The notes under the pieces are model-generated. The model made no database searches and was not told the DNA's origin. It saw only the letters and a program-made list of their open reading frames with translations. 56,426 bases of DNA from Candidatus Aminicenantota bacterium (lineage in GTDB: Bacteria; Acidobacteriota; Aminicenantia; Aminicenantales; Aminicenantaceae), in the NCBI GenBank assembly GCA_011772475.1, contig WVZK01000185.1, forward strand, positions 1 to 56,426, read 5' to 3'. Made by a program: the position numbers and the translations under genes. This document shows positions 17,736-26,324 of this stretch, piece by piece (within the stretch, counting starts at the first letter, position 1; every line of letters starts with the position of its first letter).

Positions 17736-17800
17736 CGTCTTTCCTTTCTTCCCTTCGATAATCCTAAAGACTAATTGCAAAGGGATCTTGCGAATTTCAA

Positions 17801-17850
17801 GGGCACTCGATGTGTCTCAAATGAATCAATAAATTTTCCCTCGAATGCCC
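17801..17850. promoter_or_regulatory. Imperfect inverted repeat upstream of the MFS gene
   Basis: GGGCACTCGA (17801-17810) pairs with TCGAATGCCC (17841-17850) with one mismatch, across a 30-base loop. It lies 66 bases before the MFS start and could be an operator or an mRNA leader hairpin. No conservation evidence. Confidence 0.25.
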
Positions 17851-17981
17851 TAGAAAAATATGATAATAAAAAGGAGGTGTCAAGATTTTTTTCTTTTTGG
17901 CGAGCATCTTTTTTTCTATGATTGGAGATAAGATACTGAAAACTAAAACATCAATCATTAAAATATGAATCCATAGATGCT

Positions 17982-18320
17982 ATGAAGGTTTGTCCTTATT
18001 GTAACAGCTCAATTCCGGAAAAAGAAGAAAACTGTCCTTCTTGTGGCAAAGTCTACTGGGAACCAGAACAGAATAAGTTAAAAGAGACAGTTGAAATAAA
18101 GGAAAGCGAAGAACAGCGGGGCTGTCTTTCTCTTTTTCTCGTGCCTCTTACCCTTGCGATTGGAGTGGCTGCCTTCCTGATTACAGCAGGATTTATCGTA
18201 AACCTAGTGGTCCATTTTGAAAGCAACCAAGTTAAGATAATCTGGATTGGTTCTTCTCTCCTTGTGGGTTTTGCAATATATCTTTTGTTTTCAAAGATCA
18301 GAAAGCAAAAGGCTAAGTAG
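17982..18320 (+). CDS. Zinc-ribbon membrane protein
   Basis: A 112-residue protein with an N-terminal zinc ribbon (CPYC and CPSC; Cys4, 7, 18, 21) followed by a charged linker and two hydrophobic segments (about 50-72 and 83-104). The ribbon probably faces the cytoplasm. No specific family recognised. The ribosome binding site is weak. It lies 83 bases before the first amidase, on the same strand, and may be cotranscribed with it. Confidence 0.65.
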   Translation: MKVCPYCNSSIPEKEENCPSCGKVYWEPEQNKLKETVEIKESEEQRGCLSLFLVPLTLAIGVAAFLITAGFIVNLVVHFESNQVKIIWIGSSLLVGFAIYLLFSKIRKQKAK

Positions 18321-18403
18321 AGGAAAGCACCAAGCAAAGGATAGAGCAAAGCAAAAAAATATGTTCTAATAGAAAGAATTCTTGAAAGGAAGGAGAAAAA
18401 ACC

Positions 18404-20119
18404 ATGGAAGCTTTAAGAAAAAAGAAAGGATCTTCTGCAATCTTGGCTTTTATCGTCATAGCCTCTGTATTTCTTCTGATTATAGGCGGGGCCTTTGTTC
18501 TTTACCATATCAAAGCAAAGAGAATAACAACGAAAGATATCGCTGCAGCTGAAAAGGTAATTGGACTGGATTTCACCTCCAAAGAAAGAAGAATGATGCT
18601 GGATAATGTAAGGAGAAACGCTTCGAGATATGAACGGCTGAGAAAGATTTCAATTCAAAACAGTGTTCCTCCTGCCCTGTTCTTTAATCCTGTTATACCT
18701 GGGGTGCATCTGGAGAAGGACCGAAAGCCCTTTAAAATGCCTGAAGATTCAGGTGTTCAAGTGCCTTCTAATTTTGAAGATTTAGCCTTTTACCCCGTAT
18801 CAGAACTCGCACAGCTGATCAAATCGCGAAAAATAACTTCCACCGAGCTTACCAAACTTTACCTCGAGCGCCTTAAAAAATTTGGCCCCCGCTTAGAATG
18901 CGTTATAACCTTGACTGAAGAATTGGCTTTAGCTCAGGCAAAGCGGGCTGACAGGGAAATAGCCTCGGGCAGATACAGAGGACCTCTTCACGGCATCCCC
19001 TGGGGAGCGAAAGATCTTCTATCTACAAAGGGAATAAAGACGACCTGGGGAGCTATGCCTTATAAAGACCAAATAATAGATATGGATGCTACCGTGGTTA
19101 AACGACTGGAGGAAGCAGGAGCAGTGCTTGTGGCCAAACTCACGATGGGCGCTTTAGCCAGCGGCCCTACCTGGTTTGGCGGAAAAACAAGAAATCCCTG
19201 GAATCCAGAACAGGGCTCGGGCGGCTCATCTGCTGGTTCAGCCGCTGCGGCGGCTGCTGGGCTGGTCGGGTTTTCCATCGGCACTGAAACCCGGGGTTCG
19301 ATTATTAATCCCTCTAGTATATGCGGAGCAACCGGACTGCGCCCAACTTTCGGCCGCGTGAGCCGCTATGGAGCCATGGCTTTAAGCTGGAGCATGGACA
19401 AAATCGGCCCTATCTGCCGTTCTGTTGAAGACTGTTCCCTGGTTTTCAATGCCATATATGGCCCAGACGGAAAAGACTTAACCATAATTGATCTGCCTTT
19501 TAATTGGGATCCCTCCCTTGACCTCAAAGATATCCGTATTGGTTACCTGAAGAAGGCCTTCGAAAGAGAATACAAAGAGCGAGGCTACGCCAACAAGAAA
19601 AATGACGAAGCCTCGCTCAAAGTTCTCCGTTCCCTCGGAGTTGAACTTATCCCTTTTGACCTTCCAGAAATTCCGGTTAACGTTCTCAGTTTAATCCCGC
19701 ATGCAGAATTTGCAGCAGCTTTTGATGAACTCACCCGAAGCAACAGGGATGACCTTCTGGTCAGACAGACAAAACGATCCAGGCCGAACGTTTTCAGACA
19801 GGCAAGACTCATCCCTGCAGTGGAATATATTCAAGCCAACCGCATCAGAGCGCTCCTCATGCAGGAGATGGCCCAGAAGATGAAAGGTATAGATGTTTAC
19901 GCTGCTCCTTCTTTCGGAGGCAGCAACATCCTTTTAACAAATTTCACCGGTCATCCTGCAGTCGTTGTGCCCAACGGATTTAACGAAAAGGAAAGCCCGA
20001 CAAGTATCCTTTTTATTGGGAATCTCTATGAGGAAGCTAAAACTCTACGCGTAGCCAAGGCCTTCCAAAATGCGACCGACTTTCACCTCAAACACCCAAT
20101 ACTGGAGGAGAATTTTTAA
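18404..20119 (+). CDS. Membrane-anchored amidase-signature hydrolase, copy 1
   Basis: An amidase-signature family enzyme hydrolysing an amide bond with a Ser-cisSer-Lys triad. Residues 12-34 form an N-terminal membrane anchor after a Lys-rich start, so the domain is probably exported. Lys203 lies in PWGAKDLL, the cis-serine in GSGGSSAGS (271-279) and the nucleophile is Ser299 in GTETRGSI. The residue before GSI is Arg where related enzymes more often have Asp or Gly. It is the upstream half of a tandem duplication with 20284-21984. A ribosome binding site (AAGGAG) is shared with the copy. Confidence 0.9.
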   Translation: MEALRKKKGSSAILAFIVIASVFLLIIGGAFVLYHIKAKRITTKDIAAAEKVIGLDFTSKERRMMLDNVRRNASRYERLRKISIQNSVPPALFFNPVIPGVHLEKDRKPFKMPEDSGVQVPSNFEDLAFYPVSELAQLIKSRKITSTELTKLYLERLKKFGPRLECVITLTEELALAQAKRADREIASGRYRGPLHGIPWGAKDLLSTKGIKTTWGAMPYKDQIIDMDATVVKRLEEAGAVLVAKLTMGALASGPTWFGGKTRNPWNPEQGSGGSSAGSAAAAAAGLVGFSIGTETRGSIINPSSICGATGLRPTFGRVSRYGAMALSWSMDKIGPICRSVEDCSLVFNAIYGPDGKDLTIIDLPFNWDPSLDLKDIRIGYLKKAFEREYKERGYANKKNDEASLKVLRSLGVELIPFDLPEIPVNVLSLIPHAEFAAAFDELTRSNRDDLLVRQTKRSRPNVFRQARLIPAVEYIQANRIRALLMQEMAQKMKGIDVYAAPSFGGSNILLTNFTGHPAVVVPNGFNEKESPTSILFIGNLYEEAKTLRVAKAFQNATDFHLKHPILEENF

Positions 20120-20283
20120 CATTTTTCATTTCAATTCCTTAGCGAATTTATTCGGAAAAATTGTTTTTCCCAAAAGGAGCGATGATAAAAAAAATCTTCG
20201 GGCAACTGATTTTCAAACTCAAAAAAAGATTTAGCACTTTCCCAAAGTTAAATAAAGATTAAAAAGAAAAGGAGAAAAAAACC

Positions 20284-21984
20284 ATGGAAGCTTTAAGAAA
20301 AAAGAAAGGATCTTCCGCAATCTTGGCTTTTATCGTCATAGCCTCTGTCTTTCTTCTGATTATAGGGGGGGCCTTTGTTCTTTACCATATCAAAGGAAAG
20401 AGAATAACAACGAAAGATATCACTGCAGCTGAGAAGGTAATCGGCCTCGAATTCACCTCCAAAGAAAGAAAAATGATGCTGGATGATGTAAGGAGAAACG
20501 CTTCGAGATATGAAGGATTGAGAAAGATTTCCCTTCAAAACAGTGTTCCTCCTGCCCTGCTCTTTAATCCTGTTATACCTGGGGTGCATCTGGAGAAGGA
20601 CCGAAAGCCCTTTAAAACGCCTGAAGCTTCAGGCGTTCAAGTTCCCTCTAATTTTGAAGATTTAGCCTTTTACTCCGTAACAGAACTCGCACAGCTGATC
20701 AAATCGCGGAAGATAACTTCCACCGAGCTTACCAAACTTTACCTCGAACGCCTTAAAAAATTTGGTCCCCGCTTGGAATGTGTCATAACCCTTACTGAAG
20801 AATTGGCTATAGCTCAGGCAAAGCGGGCTGACAAGGAGATAGCTTCGGGCCGCTACAGAGGGCCTCTTCACGGCATCCCCTGGGGAGCAAAGGACCTTCT
20901 ATCTACCAAGGGAATAAAGACGACCTGGGGAGCCATGCCTTACAAAGACCAAATAATAGATATTGATGCTACCGTGGTCAAACGACTCGAAGAAGCAGGT
21001 GCAGTGCTGGTGGCCAAGCTTACGATGGGAGCTTTAGCTTGGGGAGATGTCTGGTTCGGCGGAAAAACAAAAAATCCATGGAATCTAGAACAAGGTTCGA
21101 GCGGCTCATCTGCTGGTTCAGCCTCTGCCACGGCTGCTGGCCTGGTTGGATTCTCCATCGGTACTGAAACCTGGGGTTCGATTGTTTCCCCTTCTACAAG
21201 ATGCGGTGTAACAGGACTGCGCCCGACTTTCGGACGCGTGAGCCGCTACGGGGCCATGGCTCTAAGTTGGAGCATGGACAAAATCGGCCCCATATGTCGC
21301 TCTGTCGAAGATTGCGCTTTGGTTTTCAATGCTATATACGGCCCGGATGGAAAAGACTTTACCGTGGTCTATTTCCCGTTTAACTGGGATCCGTCGCTTA
21401 GTCTCAAGGATATCCGTATCGGCTACCTGAAAAAGCTCTTTGAAAGAGAATACAGAAACAAGAAAAACGACGAAGCTTCACTCGAAGCTCTCCGTTCCCT
21501 AGGAGTGGAGATGGTGCCTTTTGACCTTCCTGAACTTCCGGTTAATGCTCTCTCTTTTATCCTGAACGCAGAGGCAGCAGCAGCCTTCGATGAACTCACT
21601 CGAAGCAACAGGGATGACTTGTTAGTAAGACAGATAAAACAGGCCTGGCCGAATTCTTTCCGGCAAGCGCGGCTCATTCCCGCAGTGGAATATATCCAGG
21701 CAAACCGCGTTAGGACTCTCCTCATGGAGGAGATGCTAAAGAAGATGAGGGAAATTGATGTGTATATCGCTCCCTCCTTGGGAGGGAACAACCTCCTATT
21801 GACAAATCTTACCGGACATCCTGCAGTTGTTGTGCCCAACGGGTTTGATGAAAAAGGAAGCCCGACTAGCATTTCGTTTATCGGGAATCTCTTTGAAGAA
21901 GCCAAAACTCTACGTGTAGCCAAGGCCTACCAAGATGTAACGGACTTTCACCGCAAACACCCTGACCTGGAAAAGAATTTCTAA
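20284..21984 (+). CDS. Membrane-anchored amidase-signature hydrolase, copy 2
   Basis: Paralogue of the gene before it, nearly identical over most of its length and sharing the N-terminal anchor. Key residues are conserved (Lys203, GSSGSSAGS, nucleophile in GTETWGSI). Differences cluster near the active site: LASGPTWF becomes LAWGDVWF, TETRGSIINPSSI becomes TETWGSIVSPSTR. Copy 2 also lacks five residues in the KERGYA stretch near 385. This suggests two related substrates rather than simple dosage. The duplicated unit begins at the ribosome binding site; the 164-base spacer is not duplicated. Confidence 0.9.
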   Translation: MEALRKKKGSSAILAFIVIASVFLLIIGGAFVLYHIKGKRITTKDITAAEKVIGLEFTSKERKMMLDDVRRNASRYEGLRKISLQNSVPPALLFNPVIPGVHLEKDRKPFKTPEASGVQVPSNFEDLAFYSVTELAQLIKSRKITSTELTKLYLERLKKFGPRLECVITLTEELAIAQAKRADKEIASGRYRGPLHGIPWGAKDLLSTKGIKTTWGAMPYKDQIIDIDATVVKRLEEAGAVLVAKLTMGALAWGDVWFGGKTKNPWNLEQGSSGSSAGSASATAAGLVGFSIGTETWGSIVSPSTRCGVTGLRPTFGRVSRYGAMALSWSMDKIGPICRSVEDCALVFNAIYGPDGKDFTVVYFPFNWDPSLSLKDIRIGYLKKLFEREYRNKKNDEASLEALRSLGVEMVPFDLPELPVNALSFILNAEAAAAFDELTRSNRDDLLVRQIKQAWPNSFRQARLIPAVEYIQANRVRTLLMEEMLKKMREIDVYIAPSLGGNNLLLTNLTGHPAVVVPNGFDEKGSPTSISFIGNLFEEAKTLRVAKAYQDVTDFHRKHPDLEKNF

Positions 21985-22016
21985 ATGATTTTAATTTGAG
22001 AGCAGAATAATATTAC

Positions 22017-22817
22017 TTAGAAAAGGCCGTTAAAGAGAACATCGGCATGGAAGAGTTCTCCAGTCCTTCGCCTGACTCTCCACTCTACTGTATCTTTTAT
22101 GGTGATATAAAACCAGAGCTTATCAAAAAATCTTAACTTTTTTATGTAGTATTGAGAAAAATCTGTGAAGTTATCTACAATGATTTTGCCAACTTCATTA
22201 TCTTTTGAGTCAAGAACAACAATCCAGAAGTTTTCTTTCTCTTCTTCCCCTTCAGTTACTGTTTCTGTCTCCAGCTTGCCGTATATCTTTGCCCTTTCTT
22301 TTCCTTCCCATCCTTCTTTTTTATCGTAGGTAAGGTTTTTTAAGACTTGAAATTCATCTCTTGCTTCTAGGTCCAAGTAATCATCAGTTACGAATTCTTC
22401 GGTTCTTGTAAAAATATTCTTCCAACTTCTCCCTGACTCTCTTACTTCAATGTCGTTCGCAATTAAAATCGAAGGCCTTTCTGGGGAAAATGCTCCGTTG
22501 CCTCTTATCTCTTTGCCCACAAGCGTACTAACATCATCTGACTCTAGCAGGCCTTGGACTATAATATCAAACCCGCTGGATTCAGGAATAAAAAGATACT
22601 TTCCAAGACCAACATGAACAACACCTTCAAACGGAATAATGCCTTCTTTGGCAAGATGGCCCTCTTCCCCCAGAGCCATTTCTTCCCCTGCTTCTTTCTT
22701 GCAGGAAATACTCCCTCCAATCACAAATAAAAGCGCTAATAAGCTAAAACTAAGAGTCCGAATGATCTTCTCCTGCTTGCTTTTTCCTTCAGTTGACGCA
22801 GATATCCTTGTAGCCAT
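22017..22817 (-). CDS. Predicted lipoprotein of unknown function
   Basis: A 266-residue protein with an N-terminal export signal (hydrophobic 20-36) ending GSISCKK; Cys39 is a plausible lipidation site although the lipobox is imperfect. The mature part is acidic at first (EAGEEMALGEEGHLAKEG), then mixed beta structure with repeated short strands that might form OB-like folds (FDIIVQGLLESDDVSTLVGK). No family recognised. It converges on amidase copy 2 with 32 bases between. A ribosome binding site (GGAGG) precedes the ATG. Confidence 0.6.
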   Translation of the reverse strand: MATRISASTEGKSKQEKIIRTLSFSLLALLFVIGGSISCKKEAGEEMALGEEGHLAKEGIIPFEGVVHVGLGKYLFIPESSGFDIIVQGLLESDDVSTLVGKEIRGNGAFSPERPSILIANDIEVRESGRSWKNIFTRTEEFVTDDYLDLEARDEFQVLKNLTYDKKEGWEGKERAKIYGKLETETVTEGEEEKENFWIVVLDSKDNEVGKIIVDNFTDFSQYYIKKLRFFDKLWFYITIKDTVEWRVRRRTGELFHADVLFNGLF

Positions 22818-22975
22818 AACTCATACCTCCAAATCTTTAATCATTCTCTAAAACAGCAGTTAATTGAAAGCGAAAAATCTCCTCCTTATTAAATAAAAAA
22901 CATCCTTTCTCTTGAATTAATTTATCGTATTTTATACCACTGAAAAAAGCAAAAGTAAAGAAGAAAATTCTAGTT

Positions 22976-23485
22976 TCATCTCCAAAAACGATGGAATCTG
23001 TGCCGCTGAAAATCACGCCTGAAAAATCCTTTCCGTCCCATGAACCTACCTCTCCTTAGAACCATTCTTTTCTTAATCTTTTTTAGCTTTTCCCACTGCT
23101 CGGACGTCAGCATCTTTTTTATTACCTTTCTATGCTGGATAGATTTTTTGAAACGTTCCGCTCTAAATTTCGCTTGCTGGTCATAAATCCCAAGGATTTT
23201 CTTCTCGTTGGCTTCTGGGTCGCGCATCAACTCTCTAAGCTCTTTCCGAACTGCCCGCATATTCTCCATTGATTCTTTCCTCTCCGCCTGGCGCTTTTCT
23301 CTTAACTCCGCCAATTTTGATTTCTGCTCAGGAGTAAGATCGAGATATTCCTCCCATGTAGAAGAATAATCCCTGGCTACCTTCTTTTCTGGTTTCTTCG
23401 CCTCTTGACTATGGGCAATTGGAGCAAAAATTGCAGAGCTTAGGAAAAAAAGAATCATGGTCATGTAAAGGATATATCTTTTCAT
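22976..23485 (-). CDS. Spy/CpxP-like periplasmic protein
   Basis: About 169 residues starting MKRYILYM. Signal peptide to about HSQEAKK, then a long helical, strongly basic and acidic protein with two LTxxQ-like motifs (LDLTPEQKSKL and MLTSEQWEKLKKI), which mark the Spy/CpxP/zinc-resistance family. Members are ATP-independent chaperones or stress-sensor modulators in the periplasm. The very basic, aromatic-rich tail (FRRDFQRHRFHRFWR) is unusual. I start at 23485 because AAGGAGG stands 6 bases upstream; an earlier ATG would prepend a poly-basic stretch. Confidence 0.8.
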   Translation of the reverse strand: MKRYILYMTMILFFLSSAIFAPIAHSQEAKKPEKKVARDYSSTWEEYLDLTPEQKSKLAELREKRQAERKESMENMRAVRKELRELMRDPEANEKKILGIYDQQAKFRAERFKKSIQHRKVIKKMLTSEQWEKLKKIKKRMVLRRGRFMGRKGFFRRDFQRHRFHRFWR

Positions 23486-23562
23486 TTTAGGCCTCCTTAA
23501 TTTTTTCTTAGACTTATTAGACAATGAAAAAACAAAATCCTTGGCAAGCCCAGAGGTTTAAT

Positions 23563-23589
23563 GTAGGGGCTTGATTTATCAAGCCCACC
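23563..23589 (+). repeat. Palindromic intergenic repeat, copy G
   Basis: C/G variant, identical core to copies B and C, followed by a T-run. It is the main feature of the 314-base gap between the Spy-like gene and the 65-residue gene. That gap also holds a stem TACATCC/GGATGTA (23729-23735 with 23750-23756) and nothing else I can support. Confidence 0.85.
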
Positions 23590-23799
23590 TTTTTAATATC
23601 AAATCCCTTTTTTAATATGATAGACGAGTAGGGACGCAAGGGATTGAAAATATTAAGAAGATTGAGAGTGAATAATAAACTAAAATCCAGGCTCTGAGCA
23701 GTGTAAAGGTACTTCTTCCTCGGCTAGATACATCCCCTCCTTTTTATGAGGATGTACTACACTATCTTCAGGAGCCTTAAATCAAATCAGGAGAAAATA

Positions 23800-23997
23800 C
23801 TATTTCTTTTTCAGAATGGGCATACCTGTTCTTTCTGTTTCAACAACCTTGTATCCATCAGGAACTGCATCTAATGACCCACTCCTCACATCACGGGCAA
23901 AAAAGTAGATTCTCTGAACACGACCTCCTTTTAGGTTAACGTCCTTAAAATGGAGATAATACTTTACCCCTTTTGAGTTGGTGAATTCATAAGCCAT
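23800..23997 (-). CDS. Small conserved hypothetical protein (65 residues)
   Basis: A short, compact beta-rich basic protein: MAYEFTNSKGVKYYLHFKDV, then GGRVQRIYFFARDV and a tail VPDGYKVVETERTGMPILKKK. The pattern of a strand-rich domain closed by a YKVVE-x-x-RTG motif recalls a small uncharacterised family seen in many anaerobic and environmental bacteria. A ribosome binding site (GGAGG) lies upstream, supporting real translation. It is 30 bases before the FadL-type gene on the same strand in gene order FadL then this gene. Function unknown. Confidence 0.7.
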   Translation of the reverse strand: MAYEFTNSKGVKYYLHFKDVNLKGGRVQRIYFFARDVRSGSLDAVPDGYKVVETERTGMPILKKK

Positions 23998-24027
23998 TTA
24001 CTTTACCTCCAATTTTAATTTTATTGA

Positions 24028-25326
24028 CTAAAAAATAAAGCCTATGCTTACTCCGATAAGATGGGCAGTTGTTGAATATGTGCCCAGTCCTAGGTTCGCC
24101 CCAGTCACAGGATGAAGCAAAACGCTCCTGTTCGCGCTTTCCCTGTCTTTAAAAGGCTCATATTGATAGGCAACATTAATGACAAAGTTACCGCTTTTAT
24201 AACCAAAGCCTCCTGTAAAGGCAATTCGATTTGCATCAGGAAGGAGGGTGTCCATACTTTCTACAGGCTGAGGCGTTTTATCATAAAGAAATCCTGCCCT
24301 CAAGGCAAAATTTTCATTCACCATGTATTGAAGGCCAGCTCGAATGAGATAAGAATCTTCCCAGTTTTCGTCGAATGTTTCGGTTTCATCTGGAATAGGA
24401 TCAGGATTGTCAATTTTAATAACAAATTGCTCGAAGGCGCTCCAAAGGATGTAATGAAAATCAGCAGTAACGATCAAGCTCGGGGTTAAATTAAAAGCAG
24501 CTCCAAATCCAAGTATATGAGGAGTACTTAAAGTAGTGGCGACATCTGCCTCCGTAGGAACATTAGGCTGGAACATTGCGGGGATATTTGAGTTATCAAG
24601 CAACAGGTCTCCTTCAAATTCGATATCGAATCCTCCACGCCAGTTAAAACCCAGAGAAAAATTTTTCCCTCTATAGAGAGCTCCGGCATTCAAGCCGAAG
24701 GCATCTCCATTCCCTTTCATGTTTATAGGTGCTTCATATCTCTCTGCACCGTACAATGTAAGGTCGATGATATTAACACGATCAACTTCTAGAGTCGAAT
24801 AGATATAGGTAACGCCAACAGCCACCGAGAAACTTTCGTCGAGCTTGACGGCGATAACAGGGTTGAAGAAAAAGGTTTTCATGTCGTCGTTAGTAGAAAT
24901 AAACCTTAGTGGAAAATTTGTATTTTGTGGATAATCTTCATCCCATTTGGTGCCCAATCCGTAAGGATTAAAGAAGCCAAATCCGGCGACAATTCTTTCA
25001 TTTATCTTATGGGTGATATAAAAAGTTGAAGGGTAGAACCATTGTTTTTTGGTCTCCACAGTAGTGGCCAGGTTTGTTAGTCCCAAAGAAGAGTTGGACG
25101 TGATCAATGTTGTCCCCAGAGAAATCTGGGTTCCCTCCAAAAAAGCTATGCCCGCTGGATTGTGGAAAACCGCGGTGGGATTGTTGGCGAGAGCAACAAA
25201 TGCGCCACCCATGGCCATCGCTGCAGCACCGTGCTCATAGATCAGAAAACCTGCACCATGAGATAAAGAGCTAAGGCCAAAAAACACTAAAGCAAATATT
25301 GCGATTGCCGTGAAATATTTTCTCAT
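24028..25326 (-). CDS. FadL/TodX-type outer-membrane transport protein
   Basis: A 432-residue barrel of the OMPP1/FadL/TodX family. After the signal peptide (to about residue 24) comes the family hatch motif GAAAMAMGGAFVALANNPTA and FHNPAGIAFLEG. The rest is alternating barrel strands ending GVSIGFIF with terminal phenylalanine. The family imports long-chain fatty acids or aromatic hydrocarbons across the outer membrane. No fatty-acid genes are close, so the substrate is open. GGAGG precedes the start. Confidence 0.92.
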   Translation of the reverse strand: MRKYFTAIAIFALVFFGLSSLSHGAGFLIYEHGAAAMAMGGAFVALANNPTAVFHNPAGIAFLEGTQISLGTTLITSNSSLGLTNLATTVETKKQWFYPSTFYITHKINERIVAGFGFFNPYGLGTKWDEDYPQNTNFPLRFISTNDDMKTFFFNPVIAVKLDESFSVAVGVTYIYSTLEVDRVNIIDLTLYGAERYEAPINMKGNGDAFGLNAGALYRGKNFSLGFNWRGGFDIEFEGDLLLDNSNIPAMFQPNVPTEADVATTLSTPHILGFGAAFNLTPSLIVTADFHYILWSAFEQFVIKIDNPDPIPDETETFDENWEDSYLIRAGLQYMVNENFALRAGFLYDKTPQPVESMDTLLPDANRIAFTGGFGYKSGNFVINVAYQYEPFKDRESANRSVLLHPVTGANLGLGTYSTTAHLIGVSIGFIF

Positions 25327-25415
25327 TTAAACCTCCATAATGATGTGTTAAAAACTCCTGCCACGAATGCTTTAATTTGAGTAACTCTCTCCAACTCCTT
25401 AGCCTTGTCCAAGTA

Positions 25416-25442
25416 TTTATAAAAAACAGGCTACAATGTCAA
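25416..25442 (-). promoter_or_regulatory. Candidate promoter of the FadL-type gene
   Basis: On the minus strand, TTGACA (25437-25442) and TATAAA (25416-25421) with 15 bases between; a -10 of TAAATA would give 17. This is the same geometry as the nrdD promoter candidate. The leader would be about 80 bases. Confidence 0.45.
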
Positions 25443-25482
25443 GACAAAATTTGAAAAAAAATCTAAAATTTTCAATTTTTTC

Positions 25483-25510
25483 TTTACATTTATTTTACTT
25501 CTTGTATAAT
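25483..25510 (+). promoter_or_regulatory. Promoter of the candidate small RNA
   Basis: TTTACA (25483-25488), 16 bases, then a perfect TATAAT (25505-25510). Transcription would start at about 25517, exactly where the base-paired region begins. It is divergent from the FadL promoter. Confidence 0.6.
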
Positions 25511-25516
25511 TATATT

Positions 25517-25603
25517 GGTTCTCTTTTGCGGGCTGGAGAGAACCCCCACCTTTTTGGTTCCCATCATCAACCCCCCTTTTGCTGACAACAGCCCGCGCTT
25601 TTT
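25517..25603 (+). ncRNA. Candidate structured small RNA with H-type pseudoknot
   Basis: About 87 bases with no coding sense. GGTTCTC (25517-25523) pairs with GAGAACC (25538-25544). The loop of that hairpin holds GCGGGCTG (25528-25535), which is perfectly complementary to CAGCCCGC (25589-25596), and five T residues follow at 25599-25603. Together this is an H-type pseudoknot ending in a terminator-like T-run. Between the stems are C-rich single-stranded runs (CCCCCACC, CCCATC, CCCCCC). It does not match any RNA family that I recognise. The rest of the 520-base gap (25327-25846) holds nothing else I can support. Confidence 0.5.
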
Positions 25604-25846
25604 CCATTAGGTTGTAAGGTTTATGAAAGGGGAAAATTAAAGCTCTTCACCTCAATAACATTATCTAAGGAGAAAAACACAGGATCAGGCGCAGGATGAG
25701 GACACAACTCGATATATCGATAAAAAGGGAATGCTCCTTGACTCGCAATTCAAGCAATGCTACATTTTCTGAAGCTACCGAGGCAACGCCTTTAAGTGAG
25801 AACGTGTTCATAAAAATGATTTCATGAATATCAGCGGAGGACTCTT

Positions 25847-26305
25847 ATGGCCGATAAAGAAAATCTCGAAAAAAGATACAAGAGAATCTATAATCAGCTC
25901 CAGGAGCTTGTTCTTAAAACTGAAAACAAGATTGCGCGCATGGCTACAATCGCAGCCATCCTTCATCATAAGATGGCTCAGTTTTTCTGGACCGGCTTTT
26001 ACATTCTCACTGATGGTGAATTGATCGTTGGGCCTTACCAGGGCCCCTTAGCTTGCCAGGTGTTGGAGAAAGAGAAAGGCGTTTGCTGGGCAGGAGTGAC
26101 TCAGAAAAAAACAATTATTGTGCCTAACGTCCATGAATTTCCAGGCCATGTGGTCTGCGACAGCCGCTCAAATTCGGAAATAGTTGTTCCTCTTTTTGAC
26201 AAGGAAAACAAGGTTTGGGGCGTGCTCGACGTAGACAGCCGAAAATTCGAAGCTTTTTCAGATATAGATAAAGAGTGGCTTGAAAAAATAGTCAAGCTGA
26301 TATAA
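25847..26305 (+). CDS. msrC: Free methionine-(R)-sulfoxide reductase (GAF domain)
   Basis: Reduces free methionine-R-sulfoxide, protecting the amino-acid pool from oxidation. It is a single GAF domain of 152 residues. The three family cysteines are Cys70 (GPLACQVL), Cys80 (KGVCWAGV) and Cys104 (HVVCDSRSNSE). Their spacing of 10 and 24 residues equals that of the E. coli enzyme (84, 94, 118). GGAGG lies upstream of the ATG. It converges on the M20 peptidase gene with 19 bases between stops. Confidence 0.92.
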   Translation: MADKENLEKRYKRIYNQLQELVLKTENKIARMATIAAILHHKMAQFFWTGFYILTDGELIVGPYQGPLACQVLEKEKGVCWAGVTQKKTIIVPNVHEFPGHVVCDSRSNSEIVVPLFDKENKVWGVLDVDSRKFEAFSDIDKEWLEKIVKLI

Positions 26306-26324
26306 TAACCGAAACCCTTCTCTT

